Shown here piece after piece: positions 19,557 to 32,500 of a DNA stretch of 64,000 bases. The position numbers were made by a program, and so were the translations under genes. Origin of the DNA: Lujinxingia sediminis. GTDB taxonomy: Bacteria; Myxococcota_A; Bradymonadia; Bradymonadales; Bradymonadaceae. The stretch lies in assembly GCF_004005565.1 (NCBI RefSeq), contig NZ_SADD01000001.1, positions 744,001 to 808,000 of the forward strand. Reading direction: 5' to 3'. Every line of letters starts with the position of its first letter. Position 1 is the stretch's first letter. The notes beneath the pieces were generated by a model. That model saw only the letters and a list, made by a program, of their open reading frames with translations. It was not told the DNA's origin and did no database searches.

Positions 19557-22500
19557 ATGAGCGTCCACGCCCTCGCACCCGACACGGTCAACACACCCAT
19601 CTCCCTGACCCACGCCGTGCGTTTTGTGACCGCCGCCAGCCTCTTCGATGGTCACGACGCCGCCATCAATGTCATGCGTCGCATCCTTCAGGCCTCCGGT
19701 GCCGAGGTGATTCACCTGGGGCATAATCGCTCCGTCAACGAGATCGTCAACGCCGCCATCGCCGAAGACGCACAGGGCATCGCCATCAGCAGCTACCAGG
19801 GCGGCCATGTCGAGTTCTTCAAATACATGGTCGACCTGCTCAAAGAGCGAGGCGCTTCTCACATCAAGGTCTTCGGTGGCGGAGGGGGCGTCATCGTTCC
19901 CGAAGAAATCGCCGAACTCGAAGCCTACGGCGTCCAGAAGATCTTTAGCCCGGAGGACGGTCGCCGCCTCGGGCTCCAGGGCATGATCAACCACATGCTC
20001 AAGCTCGCCGACTACGATCCCGTTGCCCGCATAGGCGTCGCCGATCCCTCGGGCGTCATCTCGGCTCGGCCTGGCGCGCTGGCGCGCGCTATCACCATGG
20101 CGGAGCAGGGCCGCCTGGAGGAACTGAACCTCCCCACGCCCGACACCCTGGCTCCGGTCCTCGGTATCACCGGTACCGGCGGGGCAGGGAAGAGCAGCCT
20201 CACCGACGAACTCATCCGCCGCTTTCTGATGGATTTTGACGACCGGCGCATCGCGCTGCTCTGCGTCGACCCCTCCCGCAAAAAGACCGGAGGAGCGCTG
20301 CTTGGCGACCGCATCCGCATGAACGCCATCGACGACGACCGCGTCTACATGCGCTCGCTGGCCACCCGCGGCTCCAAGGGCGAAGTCTCCGACGCCCTCG
20401 CGGACGCCCTCACGGTCGTGCAGGCCGCGGGCTTCGATCTTGTCATCGTGGAGACCAGCGGCATCGGGCAGGGCGACGCCGACATCGTGGACTACGCCGA
20501 CTGCTCCCTCTACGTCATGACCAGCGAGTTCGGTGCACACACCCAGCTCGAGAAGATCGGCATGCTCGACTACGCCGATTTCGTCGCCATCAACAAGTTC
20601 GAGAAGGCCGGCAGCGAAGACGCCCTTCGCGCTGTCCGCAAGCAGCTGCGTAGAAACCGCCAGATCTCCTACGACATCGCCGATGAAGACGTTCCCGTCT
20701 TCGGCACCATCGCCAGCCAGTTCGGCGACACCGGCGTCAGCGCCCTCTACCACGCGCTGGCCACTCGCTTCTTCGGCGCCTTCGACTCCCGCTGGAGCTT
20801 CGACGGCCCCGTCAGCCAGAAGACCCACACCATCATCCCCGCCGACCGCACCCGCTACCTGGCCGATATCGCTAACACCTGCCGAAATTACCGCGCCTGG
20901 GCTCAAGCGCAGGCCGACGTCGCAACCAAACTCTACCAGCTCGACGGCGCCGCAAAGCTCCTGGGCGAAGACAACGCCGAGGCCCTCCACGCCCGCCGCG
21001 ATGAGCTCGAAGATCGCCTCGACCGCCGCACCCAAAAGCTCCTCGACGGCTGGGATGACCTCAAAGAGGCCTACGCCGGCGACCATTTCGAAGTCCAGAT
21101 CCGCGACAAGGTCCGCCGCTTCGAGCTGACCTCCACCTCCCTCTCCGGCTCCAAGATCCGCCGCGTCTCCCTGCCGCGCTTCCAGGACTGGGGCGACATC
21201 GTCCGCTGGCAACTCCTCGAAAACGTCCCCGGAGAGTTTCCCTTCACCGCCGGCGTCTTCAACTTCAAACGCCGCGACGAAGAGCCCAAGCGCATGTTCG
21301 CCGGCGAAGGCACCCCCGAGCGAACCAACAAACGCTTCCACTACCTGTGCGAAGGCGAAGCCGCCAACCGTCTCTCCACGGCCTTCGACTCCGTCACCCT
21401 CTACGGCGAAGACCCTGACCTGCGCCCCGACATCTACGGCAAAGTCGGAAACTCCGGCGTCAGCGTCTGCACCCTCGATGACATGAAGCGCCTCTACGAC
21501 GGCTTCGACCTCTGCGCCCCCAACACCAGCGTCTCGATGACCATCAACGGTCCGGCGCCCATCATCCTGGCGATGTTCCTCAACACCGCCATCGACCAGC
21601 AGGTCGACGCCTTCATGGCACTGCAGGGCAGGGCGCCCTCCGACGACGAGCGCGACGACATCGCTCAGAACGCGCTTCAGGTCGTCCGTGGCACCGTCCA
21701 GGCTGACATCCTCAAAGAAGATCAGGCCCAGAATACCTGCATCTTCTCCACCGAATTCGCCCTCAAGATGATGGGTGACATCCAGGAGTACTTCGTCGAC
21801 CACCGAGTCCGAAATTACTACTCCGTCTCCATCAGCGGCTATCACATCGCCGAGGCCGGCGCGAACCCCATCAGCCAGCTCGCCTTCACCCTCGCCAACG
21901 GCTTCACCTTCGTCGAATATTATCTGGCGCGGGGCATGAACATCGACGACTTTGCCCCCAACCTCTCCTTCTTCTTCTCCAACGGCATGGACCCCGAGTA
22001 CACCGTGCTCGGACGCGTTGCCCGACGCATCTGGGCCGTCGCCATGCGCGAGCGCTACGGCGCTAACGCCCGCTCCCAGAAGCTCAAATACCACATCCAG
22101 ACCTCCGGCCGTTCCCTCCACGCCCAGGAGATCCAGTTTAACGACATCCGCACCACCCTCCAGGCGCTTCTGGCTCTCTTCGATAACTGCAACAGCCTTC
22201 ACACCAACGCCTTCGACGAAGCGATCACCACCCCCACCGAGGCCAGCGTCCGTCGCGCCATGGCCATCCAGATGATCATCAACCGCGAGTTCGGCCTCTC
22301 CATGAACGAGAACCCCTGGCAGGGGTCGTTCGTCATCGACGAACTCACCGACCTCGTCGAAGAAGCCGTCCTCCAGGAGTTCGAGGCCATCAGCCGACGC
22401 GGAGGCGTCCTCGGTGCCATGGAGACTCAGTACCAGCGCTCCAAAATTCAGGATGAGTCCATCCACTACGAACTCAAGAAGCACTCCGGCGAACTCCCCA

Positions 22501-22793
22501 TCATCGGGGTCAACACCTTCATCGCGCCTGAAGGTATCGACGACAGCGACGGCACCGCACTCGAGCTGATCCGCTCCACCACCGAAGAAAAACAAACCCA
22601 GCTCGACAACCTCGCCACCTTCAAGTCCGACCATGACTCCCGGACCGAAGCTGCCCTTCAGCAGCTCAAAGAGGTCGCACTCGGTGACGGAAACATCTTC
22701 GATGAGCTTATGCGCACCGTCCGCGTCGCCAGCCTCGGCCAGATCACACGCGCCCTTTATGAGGTCGGCGGACAATACCGCCGCTCGATGTAA
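19557..22793 (+). CDS. icmF: Fused isobutyryl-CoA mutase/GTPase IcmF
   Basis: IcmF interconverts isobutyryl-CoA and n-butyryl-CoA using adenosylcobalamin, with its own G-protein chaperone built in. The start at 19557 gives 1,078 residues, near the family norm. In order: a B12-binding domain at about 15-150 with His33 in DGHDAA (the classical DxHxxG with Ala in the last place); a MeaB-type GTPase at about 195-420 with P-loop GTGGAGKSS at 206-214 and NKFEKAG as base-recognition motif; a linker; and the mutase TIM barrel from about 540 to the end, including [18 protein letters not shown] 6-bp hairpin (19501-19519) lies in its leader. It has no coupled partner; it probably serves branched-chain or butyrate carbon metabolism. 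Confidence 0.93.
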   Translation: MSVHALAPDTVNTPISLTHAVRFVTAASLFDGHDAAINVMRRILQASGAEVIHLGHNRSVNEIVNAAIAEDAQGIAISSYQGGHVEFFKYMVDLLKERGASHIKVFGGGGGVIVPEEIAELEAYGVQKIFSPEDGRRLGLQGMINHMLKLADYDPVARIGVADPSGVISARPGALARAITMAEQGRLEELNLPTPDTLAPVLGITGTGGAGKSSLTDELIRRFLMDFDDRRIALLCVDPSRKKTGGALLGDRIRMNAIDDDRVYMRSLATRGSKGEVSDALADALTVVQAAGFDLVIVETSGIGQGDADIVDYADCSLYVMTSEFGAHTQLEKIGMLDYADFVAINKFEKAGSEDALRAVRKQLRRNRQISYDIADEDVPVFGTIASQFGDTGVSALYHALATRFFGAFDSRWSFDGPVSQKTHTIIPADRTRYLADIANTCRNYRAWAQAQADVATKLYQLDGAAKLLGEDNAEALHARRDELEDRLDRRTQKLLDGWDDLKEAYAGDHFEVQIRDKVRRFELTSTSLSGSKIRRVSLPRFQDWGDIVRWQLLENVPGEFPFTAGVFNFKRRDEEPKRMFAGEGTPERTNKRFHYLCEGEAANRLSTAFDSVTLYGEDPDLRPDIYGKVGNSGVSVCTLDDMKRLYDGFDLCAPNTSVSMTINGPAPIILAMFLNTAIDQQVDAFMALQGRAPSDDERDDIAQNALQVVRGTVQADILKEDQAQNTCIFSTEFALKMMGDIQEYFVDHRVRNYYSVSISGYHIAEAGANPISQLAFTLANGFTFVEYYLARGMNIDDFAPNLSFFFSNGMDPEYTVLGRVARRIWAVAMRERYGANARSQKLKYHIQTSGRSLHAQEIQFNDIRTTLQALLALFDNCNSLHTNAFDEAITTPTEASVRRAMAIQMIINREFGLSMNENPWQGSFVIDELTDLVEEAVLQEFEAISRRGGVLGAMETQYQRSKIQDESIHYELKKHSGELPIIGVNTFIAPEGIDDSDGTALELIRSTTEEKQTQLDNLATFKSDHDSRTEAALQQLKEVALGDGNIFDELMRTVRVASLGQITRALYEVGGQYRRSM

Positions 22794-22844
22794 CAACCTC
22801 GTCGACTCCTCGCATCACCACACCTTCGCATTCCCCCGTACTTC

Positions 22845-22862
22845 TCCCCCCGCAGTGGGGGA
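22845..22862 (+). repeat. Small hairpin in the uup leader
   Basis: A 6-bp inverted repeat (22845-22850 with 22857-22862, six-base loop) lies a few bases upstream of the GAGG ribosome-binding site of uup. It is one of several similar leader hairpins in this window. Confidence 0.4.
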
Positions 22863-22874
22863 ACATGAGGCTCT

Positions 22875-24773
<1,899 letters not shown>

Positions 24774-25057
24774 CACCCTCCAAAGCCTGCGCATTCCTTT
24801 CCTCACCCAGACCTTCTTCCGGCTTTTGGTTGGAAATCAACTTGACCCGGCGCCTCCCGCGCTCAGACTCCTCCCACTTCATGTTCGATGTGTCGGGGAG
24901 GTGACGCGTGGCCGCCTTCTCCGTCTTCAGGTCGAAGCCCCTTGCCGGGCGTTGGCTACACACATCTCCGTCGCAAGCCCTCAGTCTTGCGATGCCGTCG
25001 GGGACCCTCAACGTACCCTGGGCATGCTGTCGATCTTGCCCCCGCCGCGCTGACCTT

Positions 25058-25078
25058 GAGCCCCTCCGGGGCTCTTTT
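25058..25078 (+). terminator. Hairpin with T-tract just upstream of a hypothetical gene
   Basis: The 320-bp gap 24774-25093 holds no gene I can support. Near its end, arms 25058-25064 and 25068-25074 form a 7-bp GC stem with a three-base loop followed by TTTT. This looks like a short intrinsic terminator, but it lies only about 16 bases from the next start codon. It may therefore be an attenuator for that gene or the delayed terminator of uup. Confidence 0.5.
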
Positions 25079-25093
25079 CCCGACGGAGACATC

Positions 25094-25897
25094 ATGTTCG
25101 AAACCACCTGGAACGCGCTCAATCTCTACCAGCAGCCCAACGGAAGCATGGCTTTCTGCCTCTCCGACATCGAAGAGAAAGCCTGCGATGCAGGCCTCGA
25201 CGACGTCTGCTCCCGCGCCGAGAGCGCCCTCGAAGCTTGCGTGCGATCCCAACTCCTCGACGACCAGTGGGCGAACTCCGGTCAAACCGGTCTGCCTTCC
25301 CGAGCCGAAGCCGTCAAAACCAGCGCCCTCATCGCCCGCACCCTCTCCCAGATCCACGATGTCTGCGAGACCTTCGGCTCCCAACACCGCGAGACGCCTC
25401 GTAAACTCGCTGCGATTGAGGTGCTCAAAGTCGCCTTTCCCCGCGGCGTTCGCCCCGTGGTCTCCTCTCGCCTTGAGGAGCAACTCGCGGCCTATGACCT
25501 CCTCATCCAGCGCCTCCAGCGCGACCTCCACGCCCAACTCGTCGCCGTTGGCATCGCCGATCTCGTCGCCGACCTCGCTACCTACAAAAACGACTTCGCA
25601 CGCCAACTCGCGGTCCATGACGACGTCCTCTCCTTCGAGCGCGTCAAAGACGCGCGCCACGTCGCACGCGAATCGTTCGCCGCCGTCATCGTCCAGGTCC
25701 TGGCCAGCACCTTCGACCAGCCCGAACTTCGCGCCGACTTGCTCGCGTCCGTCCGTGACCAGCAGGCCCGCATCGCCATCCATCACCGCCGCCGCGGTAA
25801 AAGCGTGAGCCCCGACGACCACGACATCGACATCATCGAGCTTCCCACCAAGCCTGACGATGACGCAGACCGCCCCGACGCGCCTGACGCCGAGTAA
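25094..25897 (+). CDS. Hypothetical protein, helical, acidic tail
   Basis: A 267-residue protein I do not recognise. It appears almost wholly alpha-helical, without signal peptide or membrane segment, and ends in a 30-residue acidic, proline-containing tail (DDDADRPDAPDAE). A CGGAG ribosome-binding site precedes the ATG at 25094. Codon use matches the neighbours. It is a single-gene unit: a T-tract hairpin lies immediately upstream and a classical terminator 36 bp downstream. No catalytic motif is visible, so I offer no function. Confidence 0.75.
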   Translation: MFETTWNALNLYQQPNGSMAFCLSDIEEKACDAGLDDVCSRAESALEACVRSQLLDDQWANSGQTGLPSRAEAVKTSALIARTLSQIHDVCETFGSQHRETPRKLAAIEVLKVAFPRGVRPVVSSRLEEQLAAYDLLIQRLQRDLHAQLVAVGIADLVADLATYKNDFARQLAVHDDVLSFERVKDARHVARESFAAVIVQVLASTFDQPELRADLLASVRDQQARIAIHHRRRGKSVSPDDHDIDIIELPTKPDDDADRPDAPDAE

Positions 25898-25932
25898 CGG
25901 CGCTCATCATCGCACCTTCTGGCACCATCTCC

Positions 25933-25962
25933 GCGCCGGGCTTTCGCCCGGCGCTTTTTTTT
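25933..25962 (+). terminator. Rho-independent terminator
   Basis: A 9-bp GC stem (25933-25941 with 25946-25954), a TTTC loop and eight T residues (25955-25962). It ends the hypothetical gene at 25897 and isolates the giant TPR gene downstream. Confidence 0.93.
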
Positions 25963-26556
25963 GACCTCGGTGAGCCATGCCTACGCATCGCACCAGGGGA
26001 TCTAGCACTCCAATCTCTCACAAACCCCTCTCCAACCCCTGCCTGCCCGACCCCTCCCACACCCTGACCCTACCGAGGACTGTTAACTTTAGCAGGTCAT
26101 CCCTCATTCGGGGGCATGATCCACCCCTCCAGCTGGCACTCGACCCCCAGCCTGACCCCTCCCACACCCCTCCGGTTGGCACTCGACCCTCAGCCTGACC
26201 CCTCCCACACCCTTCACCTTCAAACCCCACAACGAACGCGACGCCTCCGGCCCCCCTTCACTCATAGCCTCACGGCCAGCGTTTCACCCCCAACACCCCT
26301 GACCCTCACGTCCTACCCCCGGCGCTCCGTCTGCCTCTTGCCTCACGCTCACACCCGACCCCCCGTTGACCCGTTCGCTACGTCTTGTAACCATCCCCCT
26401 TTCACCGTACAGACCGCCTTGCCGCACGCCCGCTTTGATTGCTACATTTGCCTGACGGCTTCACCCCCCGAACACTCTAGGATTTCGCGCTCGCCATCAG
26501 CCCCACCGCAGACATCCTCGCGGCAGGCCCTCCCGCTCTACAGACAGGTAAGATCG
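25963..26556. other. C-rich, G-poor long leader of the giant TPR gene
   Basis: This 594-bp stretch carries no convincing gene. The plus strand is strikingly rich in C and poor in G, with many CCCC, CCCTCCCAC and ACCCCTGACCC runs, unlike coding DNA on either side. An open frame runs through it in phase with the giant gene, but its translation is low-complexity Pro/Ser/Thr/Leu and I treat it as non-coding. It contains the direct repeats described separately and an AT-richer patch, GTTAACTTTAG, near 26082-26092. The promoter of the giant gene presumably lies here; I could not pick a convincing -35/-10 pair. Confidence 0.6.
26134..26212 (+). repeat. Two 36-bp direct repeats, plus a partial third copy
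   Basis: Copies at 26134-26169 and 26177-26212 differ at a single base, and their starts are 43 bp apart. A shorter related copy (the CCCCTCCCACACC core) is at about 26042-26065. The core is C-rich on the plus strand. Possible roles are transcription factor sites upstream of the giant gene or slippage-derived satellite DNA. No matching gene or mobile element is attached. Confidence 0.75.
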
Positions 26557-29500
26557 ATGACCGATCAGCTCCGCGCGCTCCAGGACCAGTTGGCCACCGA
26601 CCCCGGTAATCCCGACATCTTCCGCGCCTTGCAGAGCCTCTGCTGGGAACACGGACACTGGCAAGAAGCCCTCTCTGCCGCTCGGGAACAGGCCAGCATC
26701 AGCACCCTCAAGCCCGACTACGAGAGCCTTGCTCAGAGCCTCCACGCCCTCGCCGAATCCCTGCAACCCGGACCCGAGAAGGCCCGCGCGCTCCTGGCGC
26801 TGGGGGATCTCTACCTCGAAGAGCTCGACCAGCGCTCCCGCGCCATGGAAGCCTTCCAGGCAGCCTTCAAAGCACACCCCGAAGACGCACTCCCGCTACA
26901 GCGCGCTTCCGCCGTCTATCTGCAGCACCAGGAGTGGGACAATCTTCTCACCACTCACCAGATCGAGGCTCGTGTCGCAGCCGAGCTCGCCGAGCGCACA
27001 CGCCTCCTGCTCGCCATCGCTCAGATCCGCGCCGAACACCAGGGCGACATCCCCGCCGCCCTCGAAACCCTCGCGCAAATCGAACACTCCGACCCCTTCG
27101 TCGATCAGCTCACCGCTCTCTACCAGCGCGGTAGCTCCATTGCCAACGCCATCGCCGAAGCCGACGAACTCGCCACCGAGCTGCTCGCAGAAGGGGAGGG
27201 GGCCGACGCCGCTCAGGCTTGGCTAGAAGCCGCTCAGCTTGAGTACGATCGACTCGCCGGGCAACCCGCACACGCCCTCGACTTCGCACGCCGCGCCCTC
27301 AACGCCGACCCCCAAAACGAAGACGCTCGGCTCATCATCGACGAACTCTCCACTGAGAGTGATACCTCCGCTTCCCCCTCCCGCGAACCTGACGCTATGA
27401 CCGAATCCGGCGCAACTCCCGACCTTCCTATCGAACCTCAGAAGCGCAGCGTCAGCGCCTTCTTCGACGCCATCGCCCCCTTGGAGGGGGACCCCGACGA
27501 TGCCCGCCAGGCTCTCCAGGATGACCCGGCCAACCTCTCCGCCCTGGCGAGACTTCGCGCCGAACTCCGCGCGCAGGGCGACCTCGGTCAACTCGCCGAA
27601 ACTCTCGAACACTCCGTGCGTTACCTGCGCAAACGTGACGGTGAATGGGAGGTCATGACCGAACTCGCCAGGCTCTACTGGCTGGAACTCAATGATGACG
27701 AGCGCGCCGAGTACTATTTCAAACGTCTCAAACTCCTCGATGACGCTCACCCCGACGTCTTTGCCTTTTACGAAGCCTACTACGAAGACGCTGGCGACTG
27801 GCGAAAGCTCTTCTCGCTGCTCGCCAGCCGCCTCACTCAACTCAACGACCGCGAGGACTACTGGCTCGTCGCCGAGCGCCTCTCGGACATCGCTGAGACC
27901 GAACTCGGCAGCGCAGAGAAGGCCATCGATGTCTGGAAAAACTTCCTGAGAGAGTTCCCCGCTGACCCCCAGGCGCGTCGCCGTCTTCGACACCTCTACG
28001 AAGACCACGGCAAATGGAACGCCCTCGTCGATCTCATCAAAGACGAAGTCCGTCAGCTCGAAGAGAACGACCCCGACAACACCGCTGAGCGGGTCGTGCT
28101 CCTCGAAGAAATGGCTGACATCTACCGCGTCCGCCTCAACCTCGACTCCATGCTCATTACGATCATGGCCCAGATTCTGGAGCTCGACCCTCTCCACCCC
28201 TCGGCCTTCGATCAACTTCGCGACCTCTACGAAAAGAACCGCCGCTTCAATGACCTCGCCAGCCTGCTCTCCGACGCCGCCGAACTCGCCGCAGAGCAGG
28301 GCGACATCGGCCGCGCACTTGGCCTCCTCCTTGAGGTCGCTGACATCTGGCAGGAACGACTCAATAACGTCACCCAGGCCATCCCCTACCTCGAGCGCGT
28401 CATCGCGATCGCTCCCGAGGAGGCCGACGTCCGAGACCGTCTCCGCCAGATCTACGAGCAGCGTCGAGACTTCCGCTCCCTCTTCGACCTTGAGGTCAAA
28501 GAAGCCGTCCTCGAACTGGGAGACCTGCGTGAGACCCGCCTGACCGAACTCCTGGAGATGGCTCGCGAGAAACTTCGCGACCCCGAGCGCGAAGCACGTG
28601 TCCTCGAAGCCCTCTCCGAATCCCACCCCTCCGAAGAGCGCCTCGACGAACTCCAACGCGCCTACCGTCGCCTTGAAGACTGGCGATCGCTCGCAAGCCT
28701 CCTCGAATCCCGAGCTCCCTCCTTCGCCCCGGATAAGGCCCTGGCAACCCGGGAAGAAGCGGCGAGTCTCTTCCACCAACGCCTCAACGACCTCGACGAG
28801 GCCGCCCGCGCCTGGCAGGCCATCCTCAGCGAACACAACGACCATCAAGAGGCCTTTGAGAGCCTCAGCGAAATCTTCGCCCACACCTCTCAACTCGACG
28901 CCCTCGAAGGTCTCTACCTGAATGCCGGGCGACCCGAAGAGCTCTTCGACCGCCTCGACCTCCTTGCCGAAGACCTCGACGACGCTGCGCTCATCGACCT
29001 GCGCGAACGCCAGGTTCGCGTCGCTCAACAACACCTCCAGGACAACGCCCGCCTCATCACAACCCTGGAAGACCTGCTTCTGCGTGCTCCCGATGAGGAG
29101 ACTCAGGCCGCTCTCTACGAGCGGCTCCTCCCGAACTACGTCGTGGAGGCGCACTACGATCGCGCCATTGAGGCACACCAGTTCCTTCTGGAACGACGCG
29201 ATGAAGACGGCCCTCGCGTCGAAACCATGCTCGCCATCGCCGATCTGGAACATCGACGCGAGCAGCCCGACCAGGCTCTTGCCTGGGCGCTGAAGTGCTT
29301 TGAGCGTTTCCCGGCGGACCCCGAAATCCTTGACGTCTCATTGGACTACGCCCGCGCCGCCTCCCTTCAGCAGACCCTCGCTGACGCATGGATTGCCCGG
29401 GCCGAGGCCATCGAAGACGAAGCCACGCAGAACGACCTCTTCTCCCGCGCCGCAACGCTCCTGGCGCACGACCTCGAGCAGACCGAGCGGCCGATCGAGC

Positions 29501-32500
29501 TCTTCGAGCTGCTGCGTCCACGTATGCCCGAATCCATGAAGGTGCTCGCCGCCCTCGACCCCCTCTACGACCGCGCCGGACGCCACGAGGATCGCGTTGA
29601 CACCCTCCGCACCCAGATTCAGCTCCTGGCAGAGCAGGGCGCCGCAGACGCCGACCTCGTCGACCAGCTCTCCAAGATCGCCGACGTTCAGCGCGCTCAC
29701 CTCGACCAGAAAGACGCTGCTCGCCAGACCTACATGGAGATCCTCGACCGCGACCCGGACCACCTCGGTGCGCTGCGCGGCGTAAAAGAACTCCATCGCC
29801 TCGACGCGCGTCACCACGACGTCGCCGAATTCCTCATGCGCGAGATCCCCCTGGCTGCCTATGAGGGCCCCGAAGCTGTCTGGCGTGCCCGCATGGAACT
29901 CGGCGACCTCATGCGCGACCACCTCGATGACCCTCACGGTGCGCTCCGATCCTACGCCGAGGTCCTCGGGGAGAATCCCGAACACGACGGCGCCCTCACC
30001 GCCGCCCGCCAGTTCCTTGAGCGCGACGACTTTGCTCGAGACGCCGCCTTGCTTCTTGAGCCTATCCTCCGCGATCTCAATGCTCACGAACCCCTCGCCG
30101 AGGCTCTCGAAGCCCGCCTTCGTGTCTGCGACGACCCCTTCGAAGAGCAGGAGATCCTCGACGAGCTTATCCCTCTCTACGCCGACGAACTCAAAGACCT
30201 TGAAGTCGCCTTCAATCACGCCTGTCGCCAGTTCAACATCGATCCCGAACGTGACGATATCTGGCTGAGGGTCGAGCAGCTTGGTGCCCGTCTCAACCGC
30301 TGGGCCCTCATCGAAGAGATGTTCACCGCTCAGAGCCCCCTCCTTGGCCACGAGTCCCCCACGCGCTTCGATCTGCTCCGCCACCTCGCCGCCATCCGCG
30401 AGCACCAGATCAAAGACCGCCCGCGAGCACTCGAAGCCTGGGAGCGTCTCCACGCGTATGACCCGATGGACCTCCCCACCGTCGAAGCGCTGGAACGCCT
30501 CTACCGCAAAGACGAGCGCACCGCGGATCTCGTCGATATCCTTCGCAAACGCGCACTCCTCGTTGACCTCGACGAAGATCGCGTCAACCTCCTGACCGAA
30601 GCCGCCAGCCTCCTCGACGCGGCCCTCCATCAGCCCGTTGACGCCATCGAACTCTATCGCGAAATCCTCGCCATGGAGCCCGATCATTCCGACGCCGTCG
30701 ACGCCCTTGAGCGCCTCCTCCGCGATCAGCAGGCCTGGCACGACCTCGACGCCTTACTCGCCGAACAGGCAGAGCAGACCCTCCAGCCCCAGCGTCGCCG
30801 CGCTTTCCTGCGACGCCTTGCCAGTCTGCGCTTCGAGCAACTCGATGATCTTCCCGGCGCCGTCGCCATCAGCATCGACCTCCTGGAAGACGACCCCGGA
30901 GACGACGCCGTCCTGGCCTTCGTAGCCGACCTCGACGACCGCCTGGCCTCCGAGGCAACCTGGCCCGAGCTCCGCCTCGACCTCGCACGCACCCTCGAGC
31001 CCATCTACCGCCTGCGCAGCGAGTACGACCGCCTCGATCACGTCCTCGCCATCCGCCTCGACCTCTGCGACGAGCCCTTCGAGAAGCTCGAAATCCTCGA
31101 TGAACTCGTCACGCTTCGCCACAAAAAGCTCAGCCGACCCCGCCAGGCCTTCGACGCCATCGCACGCGCAGTCCTCATCCAGCCCGACGATGAAGACCGC
31201 CGCAGGCGCCTCATCGAACTCGCCAACGCCGTCGACGCGCTCGATGAGGCCGCTTCTACCCTCGAACAGGCCGCCTTAAGCGCTGACACCTTCGCCGCTG
31301 GTGCCATCTGGAAACGCGTCGGACAGCTCGCCACCCAGAAGCTCAACGACTCCACCCGAGCCATCGCTGCCTTTGAGCAGGCTCTTGAACTCGACCCCAA
31401 CGACATCTCCGCCATGGAGGCCCTCGAACGTCTCTTCGAAGCCACCGGCGACACCGAAAACCTCAGCCTCATCCTCCTGCGCCAGTCTGAAGTCGCCGCC
31501 TCCGAGCAGCGCCTCAAGCTCCTGCGCCGTGTTGCCATCCTCCAGGAGCAGGTCCTGGACAACGCTCCCGATGCCATCGACACCAACCGCCTTATCCTTG
31601 AGGCGGACCCCACCGATCTCCAGGTTGTCGAAGCCCTCGAACGACTTTACGACGCGCAAGACCAGCACTTCGAACTCGCTGAACTCCTTCAGAGAAAGGC
31701 GGAGCTCGTCGAGGAGGGGGCCGCTCGGATGGGCGTCCTCGTCAGACTCGCGGAAGTCTACGAGCATCAACTCCACGACCTCGAAGAGACCATCTCAACG
31801 TACCGTCGCATCGTCGCCGAAACCCCGGGCCACCTCCACGCGCTGGCTCAGCTCGACCGCATCCTCCGCGACGAAGCCCGCTGGGCTGACTGGGTGGATG
31901 TCGCTCGTCAGCGCCTCGATAGCCCTGCAGCCCGCGACCCCGAACTTCGCCTCGAACTCGAACTGCGCCTCGGCGCCGCCCTCGCAGACGAACTCTTCGA
32001 CACCACCGAAGCCCTTCAGGTCTTCCGCTCCATCCTCGCCAGGGTCGAAGACCAACCCGAAGCCGTCGCTCGCCTCGAAGCCTTTGCCCGGGAAGACGCC
32101 TGGATCGAAGACGTCGCCTCCGATCTCCGCGAGATCTACCGTCGAAACAACAAGTGGTCCCGTCTCCTTGACCTCCTCGATCGCCTCGCGACCCAACTCC
32201 TCGACCCTACCGAGAAGGCCACCCTTCTCTTCGATCGAGGTGTCATCGCCCGCGACCGATTCGACGACCGTGGCGAACTCGCCATGACCTGTTTCGCTCA
32301 GGCCTGGGCCCTGGAGCCACAGCGGGAGGGCTACGGTGACGCCCTCATCTCGCTGGGAAGCCGTCTGCAAGCCTGGAACACCCTCACGGAGCACCTCCGC
32401 ACCGTCCTGGACCGCGCCCTCGAACCCCGCATGATCCTTGACCTCCACCTCAAGCTCGCCATGATCTTCGGTTATGCGCTGAGCGATGAGGCCGAGGCTG

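Noticed and set aside
19539-22796. A very long open frame (over 1,000 codons) on the strand opposite icmF
   Set aside because: It mirrors a clearly conserved gene. Long antisense frames are expected in GC-rich coding DNA with this codon use. Its translation is Val/Gly/Asp/Glu-biased with no recognisable domain.
26134-26212. CRISPR array or sigma-54 sites (TGGCAC occurs in both repeats)
   Set aside because: Only two full copies with a 7-bp spacer and no cas genes. The -12 GC element is missing at the required spacing after each TGGCAC.
26116-26556. N-terminal extension of the giant TPR gene into the C-rich leader
   Set aside because: The extension reads as low-complexity Pro/Ser/Thr across the direct repeats. 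TPR-like sequence and a proper ribosome-binding site begin at 26557.
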